Both the position numbers and the translations under genes were made by a program. From Bacteroidota bacterium (GTDB lineage: Bacteria > Bacteroidota > Bacteroidia > Flavobacteriales > Flavobacteriaceae), in assembly GCA_023386585.1 (NCBI GenBank), contig JAEWJM010000001.1, forward strand, positions 52,246 through 116,245: DNA of 64,000 nucleotides. The letters run 5' to 3'. Positions 33,937 through 40,936 of the stretch are shown piece by piece (within the stretch, counting starts at the first letter, position 1; the number at the start of each line of letters is the position of its first letter). The notes beneath the pieces were generated by a model. It had not been told where the DNA came from. It worked only from the letters and a program-made list of their open reading frames with translations, and made no database searches.

Positions 33937-36543
33937 CTACTTGCGAAGAAGCATCTTTTTAATCTCGTTCAGCTTCATCAAAGCCTCAACCGGCGTAAGG
34001 GTATTGATGTCGAGAGCGACGATCTCTTCCTTTATTTCTTCCAATAGCGGATCGTCAAGATTGAAGATGCTCAACTGGATGTCGTCCTTACCGGAAATGG
34101 ATCCGCTGAGCGCTGCACCGGAATGGTCCTTTTCCATTTTTTTGAGCATTTTTTGGGCGCGTGCAACAACCGTCTGCGGCATTCCGGCCATTTTCGCTAC
34201 ATGGATTCCGAAGCTGTGTGCACTTCCTCCGGCAACGAGCTTTCGGATAAAAAGCACGTTGTCTTTCAGTTCTTTCACCGAAACATTGAAATTCCGGATC
34301 CGAGGCATCAAATCTGTCATTTCGTTTAATTCGTGATAATGCGTGGCAAAAAGCGTTTTCGGCCTTGCCGGATGTTCGTGCAGGAATTCGGCGATTGCCC
34401 ACGCTATGGAAATTCCGTCGTAGGTGCTAGTTCCGCGCCCGATCTCGTCAAGCAGCACAAGGCTTCTGTCGGAAATGTTGTTCAGGATTGAGGCGGTTTC
34501 GTTCATCTCGACCATAAAAGTCGATTCGCCCATTGAAATGTTATCGGAAGCGCCGACCCTGGTGAAAATCTTGTCAATTATCCCTAGGTTGAGGCTGTCG
34601 GCGGGAACAAAACTTCCCATTTGCGCCAACAAAACGATGAGCGCTGTCTGTCGAAGTATCGCCGATTTTCCCGACATATTCGGCCCGGTAATCATGATGA
34701 GCTGCTGCGCCTCGCGGTCAAGGAAAACATCATTGGCGATGTACGGAATGCCAACAGGCAACTGTTTTTCGATTACGGGATGCCGTCCGTTTTTGATATC
34801 GAGCACAAAACTCTCGTCGAGATTTGGACACGTATATTGATTTTCAATTGCCAATTGCGCAAACGAGGTCAGGCAGTCAAGCTGCGCAACCAGCGATGCA
34901 TTCAATTGCACGGGCTTAATATAGGTAGCGATCCAACTTACCAACTGGTCAAAAAGATCGTGTTCCAATTTCTGGATTTTTTCCTCGGCGCCTAGTATCT
35001 TCGACTCGTATTCTTTAAGTTCTTCGGTGATGTACCGTTCGGCATTGACCAACGTTTGCTTGCGGATCCACCCGGACGGCACTTTGTCTTTGTGTGCATT
35101 GCGGACTTCAATATAATATCCGAAAACATTATTGAATGAAATCTTCAGCGAAGAAATCCCGGTCTTTTCCGACTCGCGCGCTTCAATTCCCTCAAGAAAT
35201 TCCTTTCCTGAAAAAGCAATGCTGCGTAGTTCATCAAGCTCTGTGCTGACGCCTTTGGCAATCGCATTTCCTTTGGCAATGGCAACAGGTGCATCGGGAT
35301 TCAGCATCGAAACAATTTTTTCGCGAAGCAATTCACAACCGTGCAGACTGTCGCCCATCACCTTCACCGCTTCCTGTTTGCTTTGCAGTGCAATTTCTTT
35401 TATCGGAATTATGGCGTCAAGTGAATCCTTGAGATAAACAACTTCGCGCGGCGTCACTTTTCCCGCGGCAATTTTGGATATCAGCCTTTCGAGATCTGAA
35501 ATAAGCCGGATCTGGCGCTGTATCGATTGCAGCGATTCACGGTGATCGATAAGATAGGACACGACTTCGTGCCGGTTCCTGATTTTGTTGATGTCTTTGA
35601 GCGGAAGTGCAAGCCAACGCTTCAGAAGACGGCCGCCCATAGGCGAAAGCGTCCGATCGATTACATCCAGCAAAGTGACGGCGTTGGGGTTGTAGCTGTG
35701 GTAAAGTTCAAGATTTCGGATGGTAAACCGGTCCATCCAGACGTACTCGTCTTCGGCAATCCTGTGAATATTTGTGATGTGTTGTACCTTATTATGTTGG
35801 GTTTCCGACAGATAATACAAGGCCGCGCCCGATGCGATAATTCCTTCGGAAAGATCTTCGATCCCAAATCCTTTAAGTGAAATAGTCCCAAAATGATTGG
35901 TCAGGGTTTCCATCGCATAATCGGAATTGTAAACCCAATCTTCAAGGTAAAAGCTGTGGTAGTTTTCGCCAAACGAATCGCGAAAGGCGTTTTTGCACTG
36001 TTTTGGAACGAGGACTTCACTCGGACTGAAATTTTGCAGCAGCTTGTCGATATATTCCTCATTGCCCTGAGCAGTCAGGAATTCGCCGGTGGATACATCG
36101 AGAAAAGCAATTCCGAGTGATTTGCGGCCAAACCAGACCGATGCGAGAAAATTATTCGATTTTGATTGCAAAACCTCATCGTTCATTGAAACTCCCGGTG
36201 TTACCAATTCGGTCACGCCGCGCTTCACAATCGTTTTGGTCATCTTTGGATCTTCGAGCTGATCGCATATCGCCACACGAAGTCCGGCCTTCACCAATTT
36301 TGGCAAATAGGTATTTAACGAATGGTGCGGAAATCCGGCAAGCGCAGTTTCGGTTTCTGAGCCGGCGCCGCGTTTCGTGAGGACAATTCCCAATATTTTG
36401 GAAGCCCTGATCGCGTCTTCACCGAAAGTTTCATAGAAGTCGCCAACGCGAAACAAAAGGCAGGCATCGGGATACTTCCGTTTGATCTCGTTGTATTGAC
36501 GCATGAGCGGCGTCTCTTTCGGAAGGTTCTCTTTAGATGCCAA
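33937..36543 (-). CDS. mutS: DNA mismatch repair protein MutS
   Basis: Recognises base mismatches and small loops and starts mismatch repair. The 868-residue protein contains the mismatch-wedging FYE motif at Phe36-Tyr37-Glu38 (VGDFYETF), exactly the E. coli numbering, then the connector, lever and clamp regions and the ATPase core. The ATPase has Walker A TGPNMSGKSAILRQTAL, Walker B SLVLLDEIGRGTSTYDG and ATHYHEL. The best start is a TTG codon at 36543: no in-frame ATG lies upstream and the E. coli alignment of FYE supports it. The first internal ATG is at codon 14. Confidence 0.96.
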   Translation of the reverse strand: MASKENLPKETPLMRQYNEIKRKYPDACLLFRVGDFYETFGEDAIRASKILGIVLTKRGAGSETETALAGFPHHSLNTYLPKLVKAGLRVAICDQLEDPKMTKTIVKRGVTELVTPGVSMNDEVLQSKSNNFLASVWFGRKSLGIAFLDVSTGEFLTAQGNEEYIDKLLQNFSPSEVLVPKQCKNAFRDSFGENYHSFYLEDWVYNSDYAMETLTNHFGTISLKGFGIEDLSEGIIASGAALYYLSETQHNKVQHITNIHRIAEDEYVWMDRFTIRNLELYHSYNPNAVTLLDVIDRTLSPMGGRLLKRWLALPLKDINKIRNRHEVVSYLIDHRESLQSIQRQIRLISDLERLISKIAAGKVTPREVVYLKDSLDAIIPIKEIALQSKQEAVKVMGDSLHGCELLREKIVSMLNPDAPVAIAKGNAIAKGVSTELDELRSIAFSGKEFLEGIEARESEKTGISSLKISFNNVFGYYIEVRNAHKDKVPSGWIRKQTLVNAERYITEELKEYESKILGAEEKIQKLEHDLFDQLVSWIATYIKPVQLNASLVAQLDCLTSFAQLAIENQYTCPNLDESFVLDIKNGRHPVIEKQLPVGIPYIANDVFLDREAQQLIMITGPNMSGKSAILRQTALIVLLAQMGSFVPADSLNLGIIDKIFTRVGASDNISMGESTFMVEMNETASILNNISDRSLVLLDEIGRGTSTYDGISIAWAIAEFLHEHPARPKTLFATHYHELNEMTDLMPRIRNFNVSVKELKDNVLFIRKLVAGGSAHSFGIHVAKMAGMPQTVVARAQKMLKKMEKDHSGAALSGSISGKDDIQLSIFNLDDPLLEEIKEEIVALDINTLTPVEALMKLNEIKKMLLRK

Positions 36544-36638
36544 GCTAGATGGATTAGAATGAAGAGCTGCGAAATTAAAGATTTTAGCCTAAAGAATTTA
36601 CGCTGGAAAAATTAATTTATTTTTAAGAAAAAAAATAA

Positions 36639-36667
36639 TTGGCGTACTTCTTTTTTCAATAGATTTG
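36639..36667 (+). promoter_or_regulatory. promoter of the DUF1573 gene
   Basis: TTG (36639-36641), 18-nt spacer, TAGATTTG (36660-36667). The ATG follows 30 nt later. It sits in an AT-rich stretch and looks strong. Confidence 0.7.
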
Positions 36668-36697
36668 GCTTGTTAATTTAAATTTAAAAAAATAACA

Positions 36698-37174
36698 ATG
36701 AAAAAAATAGCAATGTTGGCTGTGCTAACTGTTTTCGGAGTAAGTGTACAAGCACAAACTGCAAAAACAACTACAAAGAAAACTACCACTAAAACTGAGA
36801 CTACTGCGAAGAAGTCGGATGCTCCAAAGGTAGAAGGTGCCGGTATCGTATTCGAATCTGAAACAATCGATTACGGAACTATTCCTCACAATGCAGACGG
36901 AAAACGTGAATTCCATTTCACAAATAATGGAAACCAGCCGCTTATCATCAGCAACGCACAAGGTTCTTGCGGTTGCACCGTTCCAACTTATCCTAAAGAG
37001 CCAATCGCTCCGGGTGCAAAAGGAGTTATCGGAGTTAAATATGCAACTGACAGGGTTGGTGCATTCACCAAAACAGTTACTTTGACTACAAACGCTTCTG
37101 AGCCAACAAAGGTTCTTACGATCAAAGGAAACGTACTTCCTGACGAACCGGCTAAAGAGACACAAAAAAGCTAA
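36698..37174 (+). CDS. DUF1573 domain protein, exported
   Basis: A 158-residue secreted protein. Signal peptide MKKIAMLAVLTVFGVSVQAQ; a Lys/Thr-rich linker of about 25 residues; then one DUF1573 beta-sandwich (VFESETIDYGTIPHNADG, REFHFTNNGNQPL, SNAQGSCGCTVPTYP, VIGVKYATDRVGAFTKTVTL). The GSCGCT motif with its paired cysteines is the family hallmark. The fold resembles immunoglobulin-like or MSP/ASH domains; function is not known. The DNA uses more AT-ending codons than most neighbours. Strong promoter upstream, terminator downstream. Confidence 0.9.
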   Translation: MKKIAMLAVLTVFGVSVQAQTAKTTTKKTTTKTETTAKKSDAPKVEGAGIVFESETIDYGTIPHNADGKREFHFTNNGNQPLIISNAQGSCGCTVPTYPKEPIAPGAKGVIGVKYATDRVGAFTKTVTLTTNASEPTKVLTIKGNVLPDEPAKETQKS

Positions 37175-37193
37175 ATTTTTTATTGAGTCATAT

Positions 37194-37219
37194 AAAAAGC
37201 TTCCGAAGGGGAGCTTTTT
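37194..37219 (+). terminator. intrinsic terminator after the DUF1573 gene
   Basis: 11-bp stem AAAAAGCTTCC/GGGAGCTTTTT (one T-G pair) with a GAAG loop. It abuts the -7 box of the next gene (37221-37228). Confidence 0.85.
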
Positions 37220-37220
37220 A

Positions 37221-37228
37221 TATTTTTG
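37221..37228 (+). promoter_or_regulatory. -7 box placed for a leaderless transcript of the TrmH-family gene
   Basis: TATTTTTG ends 4 nt before the ATG at 37233. If the octamer is centred near -7, the first transcribed base is at or beside the A of the ATG. Confidence 0.5.
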
Positions 37229-37232
37229 CCCT

Positions 37233-37766
37233 ATGCGTAAACTAGCTAATGACGAACTCGGCCGCAAAACTGCCGAAGAGTTCGCCCAGTCAAAAAAAAC
37301 CCCGATTATAGTTATCCTCGATGATATACGAAGCCTGAACAATATCGGCTCTGTATTCCGAACCTGCGACGCTTTTCTCATCGAAAAGATATTTCTCTGC
37401 GGAATTACGGCGCAGCCACCGAACAAAGAAATCCACAAAACCGCACTCGGCGCCACCGATACTGTAGCGTGGACTTATGAAAAGTCGGTTTTGGATGTAA
37501 TCGCCAAATTGAAGTCGGATGATGTAAATATCTTTGCGGTTGAACAGGTTGCCGGCGCCAGAATGCTCAATGAATTTCAACCGGCGGCAGGGCTGCGCTA
37601 CGCATTGATTTTCGGAAATGAAGTATTCGGCGTTTCGCAGGAAGCGATCGCACTCGCAGACGGAAGCATCGAAATCCCGCAGCTCGGAACAAAACATTCC
37701 CTGAATATCGCAGTCAGCGCCGGAATTGTGTTGTGGGATCTTTTCAGCAAAATAAACTATCGCTGA
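37233..37766 (+). CDS. TrmH/SpoU family RNA methyltransferase
   Basis: A 177-residue SPOUT-class 2'-O-ribose methyltransferase. Motif 1 is LDDIRSLNNIGSVFRTCDAF, motif 2 LIFGNEVFGVS, and motif 3 IPQLGTKHSLNIAVSAGIVLWD, forming the trefoil knot that binds SAM. It lacks the N-terminal RNA-binding domain of larger SpoU proteins such as RlmB. Target RNA unknown (tRNA or rRNA). The start is placed at the ATG because MRKLANDEL matches the usual N-terminus, although this leaves almost no 5' leader. The 3' end overlaps the convergent folK-dNK gene by 10 nt. Confidence 0.9.
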   Translation: MRKLANDELGRKTAEEFAQSKKTPIIVILDDIRSLNNIGSVFRTCDAFLIEKIFLCGITAQPPNKEIHKTALGATDTVAWTYEKSVLDVIAKLKSDDVNIFAVEQVAGARMLNEFQPAAGLRYALIFGNEVFGVSQEAIALADGSIEIPQLGTKHSLNIAVSAGIVLWDLFSKINYR

Positions 37767-38896
37767 GTGACACGCTGCTGGATTTCCTGAAGTATGAAAA
37801 TGTAATCTTCGTGGTTTTTGACAAAATCGCGATCCGAAACATCTATTACCAGAACATTCAGGTCGGTTTGTGATTTTATGTAGTCGAGATAGCCGTGATT
37901 GATCTTTTCGAGGTATTCGGCAGGAATATTTTGTTCATAATCGCGGCCACGCAGTCGGATGTTCTCCAGCAATCGCTCGGTATTTTGGTACAAATAGACG
38001 TACAAATCCGGCCTTGGCATTTCCTTGTAAATGATTTCAAACAGCTTTCGGTAGAGCCGGTATTCGTCTTCCGACAAAGTAACTTTCGCAAAAATCAGCG
38101 ATTTAAAGATGTGGTAATCCGCCACGATAAAATCCTTGAAGAGATCAAACTGCGCGAGATCGTCGGCAATTTGCTGGTAGCGATCAGCCAGAAACGACAT
38201 CTCGAGCGGAAATGCGTAACGCGGCTGGTCTTCGTAAAATTTCGGAAGAAAAGGGTTGTCGGCAAACCGCTCCAAAACCGTCTTTGCATTAAAATCTTCA
38301 GCAATTTTATTAGTCAGCGTTGTCTTGCCTGCGCCGATGTTTCCTTCGATTGCGATGTAATTGAAAGAATCGGGCTTCACCGCATCAAGTGGATTGTCGA
38401 GCTTTCCAACGAGTTTGCAGATCGATTTATCTTCTGACGCACGAACGATTTCAGGAAGGTATTGCTGCAAAACCGGATGCCGCCAGTCGAGCTTTAAGTC
38501 GCGCATCGGCAAGAGCACAAACATGCGGTCCTGCATTCGCGGATGCGGAACTTCAAGCTTTTCCGAGCGGATGATTTCCTCATTAAACGCAATCAAATCT
38601 ATATCGATAGTTCGGGATTGATAACCTTCAGCACCAGTTCTGGTCCGACCGAGAGTGGTTTCAATGTCGAGCAATTGCTGTAAAAGGTTTTCCGCGGTCG
38701 CATACGTATGTACAAGAAGTGCACAATTATAAAACGGCGCTCCGTTAAAACCCCAGGCAGGAGATTCATAAAGTGCCGAAACGCGGACTACAGTTGCAAC
38801 TTTTGAATGTATTTCGGCAATGCAGCGCGTGATGAGCTCTTTGCGGTCGCCGGAGTTGCTGCCTATCGACAGTATTGCTGAATTCTGCTGCTTCAT
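37757..38896 (-). CDS. HPPK-deoxynucleoside kinase fusion (FolK + dNK)
   Basis: A 379-residue two-domain protein. Residues 1-160 are 2-amino-4-hydroxy-6-hydroxymethyldihydropteridine diphosphokinase (folate pathway): LSIGSNSGDR, ETTLGRTRTG and the metal site RTIDIDLIAF with Asp98 and Asp100. Residues 178-379 are a deoxynucleoside kinase of the dCK/dGK type, with P-loop EGNIGAGKTT (185-192), VLERFADNPFL, the DR(Y) element FLADRYQQI and the lid RLRGRDYEQ. The second half salvages deoxynucleosides. Fused folK-dNK genes occur in Bacteroidetes; both halves look intact. Convergent 10-nt overlap with the TrmH-family gene. Confidence 0.92.
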   Translation of the reverse strand: MKQQNSAILSIGSNSGDRKELITRCIAEIHSKVATVVRVSALYESPAWGFNGAPFYNCALLVHTYATAENLLQQLLDIETTLGRTRTGAEGYQSRTIDIDLIAFNEEIIRSEKLEVPHPRMQDRMFVLLPMRDLKLDWRHPVLQQYLPEIVRASEDKSICKLVGKLDNPLDAVKPDSFNYIAIEGNIGAGKTTLTNKIAEDFNAKTVLERFADNPFLPKFYEDQPRYAFPLEMSFLADRYQQIADDLAQFDLFKDFIVADYHIFKSLIFAKVTLSEDEYRLYRKLFEIIYKEMPRPDLYVYLYQNTERLLENIRLRGRDYEQNIPAEYLEKINHGYLDYIKSQTDLNVLVIDVSDRDFVKNHEDYIFILQEIQQRVTQR

Positions 38897-38967
38897 TCGG
38901 GTGATATCGGGCGCGTTTTGAAATCTTTATTGGCGGCAAATTAAGTAAAAGAATTTCAGAATAGGAT

Positions 38968-38975
38968 TATATTTG
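38968..38975 (+). promoter_or_regulatory. -7 box upstream of sppA
   Basis: TATATTTG, a perfect TAnnTTTG match, 57 nt before the sppA ATG. No TTG at standard spacing. Confidence 0.4.
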
Positions 38976-39032
38976 TACGACCGTTGATAACTATTTCCTT
39001 ACACCCAGGCCGTTGGCCAAACATCCTAAAAT

Positions 39033-40793
39033 ATGAAATTCCTTTCCAATGTCTTGGCCGTTATTGTCGGGCTGTTCATTTTTTGCATGATTTTTTTCTT
39101 CGGGATCGTACTGGTTGCAGCTGTTGCCGGTAGCTCGGATGACGACGTTGCCATTAAAAGAAAATCAGTGATTGAACTCGATCTTGCTAATGTTAACCAG
39201 GATTACGGCGGAAAGTCGAATTATACCGATTTCGATTATTACGACGTGCGCCACGATGGGCTTTCCGACGTTTTGCGAGCGATACAATACGCAAAAAGCG
39301 ACGACCGGATAAAAGGAATTTCAATACTCAACAACATTTCTGCATTGGGCGCAGCGCAAACTCGCGAGCTTCGCCGACAACTTGAGGATTTCAAAAAATC
39401 GGGAAAATTTGTAGTGTCGTATGCCGAAGTCTACACGCAGAAAGATTACTATTTAAACTCGGTCGCCGATACGATTTACATTAATCCGGTTGGGAATCTG
39501 GAGTTTAAGGGACTTTCGTCTGAAGTCATGTTTTACAAAGATCTGGAGGACAAAGTCGGCGTTACCGTTGAAGTCGTCCGACACGGTAAATACAAAAGCG
39601 CAGCTGAGCCATTCCTTCAAAATAAGATGAGCGACGCCAACCGGCAACAGGTTACGGCGCTGCTGAACGATGTTTGGCAGTCGGTTTTGGCCGATATTTC
39701 AAAAAGCAGAAAAATTCCGGTACAACAGTTAAATACAATTGCTGACGATCTTTTGGCGCGGACTCCCGAAATGGCAAAAGCACAAGGCCTGGTTGATAAA
39801 ATCGCCTACCAGGATACGTATGAAAACGACATCCGAAAAGCGCTAAACGTCGATGCCGACAAAGAATACAATAAAATCAAGATACTGGATTACGCGCGGA
39901 AAGTTGGCACGACGGCCGGCTCCAGTTCAAAAAATAAGATTGCGATAGTTTATGCGCAGGGTGAAATTCTAAGCGGCGAAGGAAGTGAGCAATATGTCGG
40001 CGAAGGTTCGATGAGGCGTGCGTTCCAGGATGCGCGCGAGGACGAAAATGTGAAGGCGGTAGTGCTGAGGGTTGATTCTCCCGGAGGTAGCGCCCTGACG
40101 TCAGAGCTGATCTGGCGCGAAATCGAGCTGACCAAGAAGGTGAAGCCGGTTGTGGTTTCCATGGGCAACGTTGCGGCGTCGGGTGGATATTACATCGCTG
40201 CGGGCGGGAATGTGATTTTCGCCGAAGAAAATACAATCACCGGGTCGATCGGGGTTTTCGGCTTGCTTCCGAACCTGACGCAATTGGCGACGAAGGTTGG
40301 AATTCACACCGAGCAGGTCAACACCAACAAGAATGCCGCCGGGTACAGTCCGTTTTTGCCTTTGGATCCCGGATTCAGAAGCATCGCGCAATCAGAGGTC
40401 GAGCGGATTTACAATACCTTCGTCGCTCGGGTCTCCGCAGGCCGCCATTTAACGGTGGCACAGGTTGACAGTATCGGTCAAGGGCGTGTTTGGTCGGGGA
40501 AACAAGCGTTAAAAATTGGGCTCGTTGATAAAATCGGCGGAATGGACGAGGCGATAAAAGCGGCAGCCAAAATGGCGAAAGTAACCGATTATAAAACGCG
40601 TGATTACCCGGAATACGAAAAGAACTTCCGCGATTTGTTGAGCAATCTAGGGCTTCCCTTTGTAAACTCGAAAGCCGCACTGATCAAAGAGGAAATCGGC
40701 GAAGACAACTACAGAATCCTGGAACAGCTCAAGCAAGTCAGTCTGCACAAAGGAATCCAGATGATGATGCCCTTCCGGATCGAGATTCATTAA
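39033..40793 (+). CDS. sppA: signal peptide peptidase SppA, 67K type
   Basis: A 586-residue membrane-bound serine protease that degrades cleaved signal peptides. One N-terminal transmembrane helix (about 8-31) anchors it. Two tandem S49 domains follow. The N-terminal half supplies the general base in RHGKYKSAAEPF (Lys188, equivalent to E. coli Lys209). The C-terminal half supplies the nucleophile Ser in VAASGGYYIA, preceded by RVDSPGGSAL. Length matches the long proteobacterial form. Monocistronic: -7 box upstream and hairpin downstream. Confidence 0.95.
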   Translation: MKFLSNVLAVIVGLFIFCMIFFFGIVLVAAVAGSSDDDVAIKRKSVIELDLANVNQDYGGKSNYTDFDYYDVRHDGLSDVLRAIQYAKSDDRIKGISILNNISALGAAQTRELRRQLEDFKKSGKFVVSYAEVYTQKDYYLNSVADTIYINPVGNLEFKGLSSEVMFYKDLEDKVGVTVEVVRHGKYKSAAEPFLQNKMSDANRQQVTALLNDVWQSVLADISKSRKIPVQQLNTIADDLLARTPEMAKAQGLVDKIAYQDTYENDIRKALNVDADKEYNKIKILDYARKVGTTAGSSSKNKIAIVYAQGEILSGEGSEQYVGEGSMRRAFQDAREDENVKAVVLRVDSPGGSALTSELIWREIELTKKVKPVVVSMGNVAASGGYYIAAGGNVIFAEENTITGSIGVFGLLPNLTQLATKVGIHTEQVNTNKNAAGYSPFLPLDPGFRSIAQSEVERIYNTFVARVSAGRHLTVAQVDSIGQGRVWSGKQALKIGLVDKIGGMDEAIKAAAKMAKVTDYKTRDYPEYEKNFRDLLSNLGLPFVNSKAALIKEEIGEDNYRILEQLKQVSLHKGIQMMMPFRIEIH

Positions 40794-40858
40794 TGGTTTT
40801 GATTTGAATCGTAGTAAACCAGTAGCCGAAATATCGGAACCAGCAGTAATGATAATTT

Positions 40859-40893
40859 AAAAGCACGCACTTGTACTATTTATCGTGCTTTTT
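40859..40893 (+). terminator. probable terminator between sppA and the AsmA-like gene
   Basis: 9-bp stem AAAAGCACG/CGTGCTTTT with a 16-nt loop followed by T residues. It is 65 nt after the sppA stop. Confidence 0.55.
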
Positions 40894-40906
40894 CTGTTAT
40901 ATATCC

Positions 40907-40914
40907 TAATTTTG
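40907..40914 (+). promoter_or_regulatory. -7 box upstream of the AsmA-like gene
   Basis: TAATTTTG, a perfect TAnnTTTG match 22 nt before the ATG at 40937; no TTG at standard spacing. Confidence 0.4.
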
Positions 40915-40936
40915 TGGATCCTGAGAAGACCAAACC

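Noticed and set aside
36698..37174. Horizontal transfer of the DUF1573 gene because of AT-ending codons
   Set aside because: The same codon preference occurs in other small, strongly promoted exported genes here (33268, 49964), so expression-related bias is the simpler explanation.
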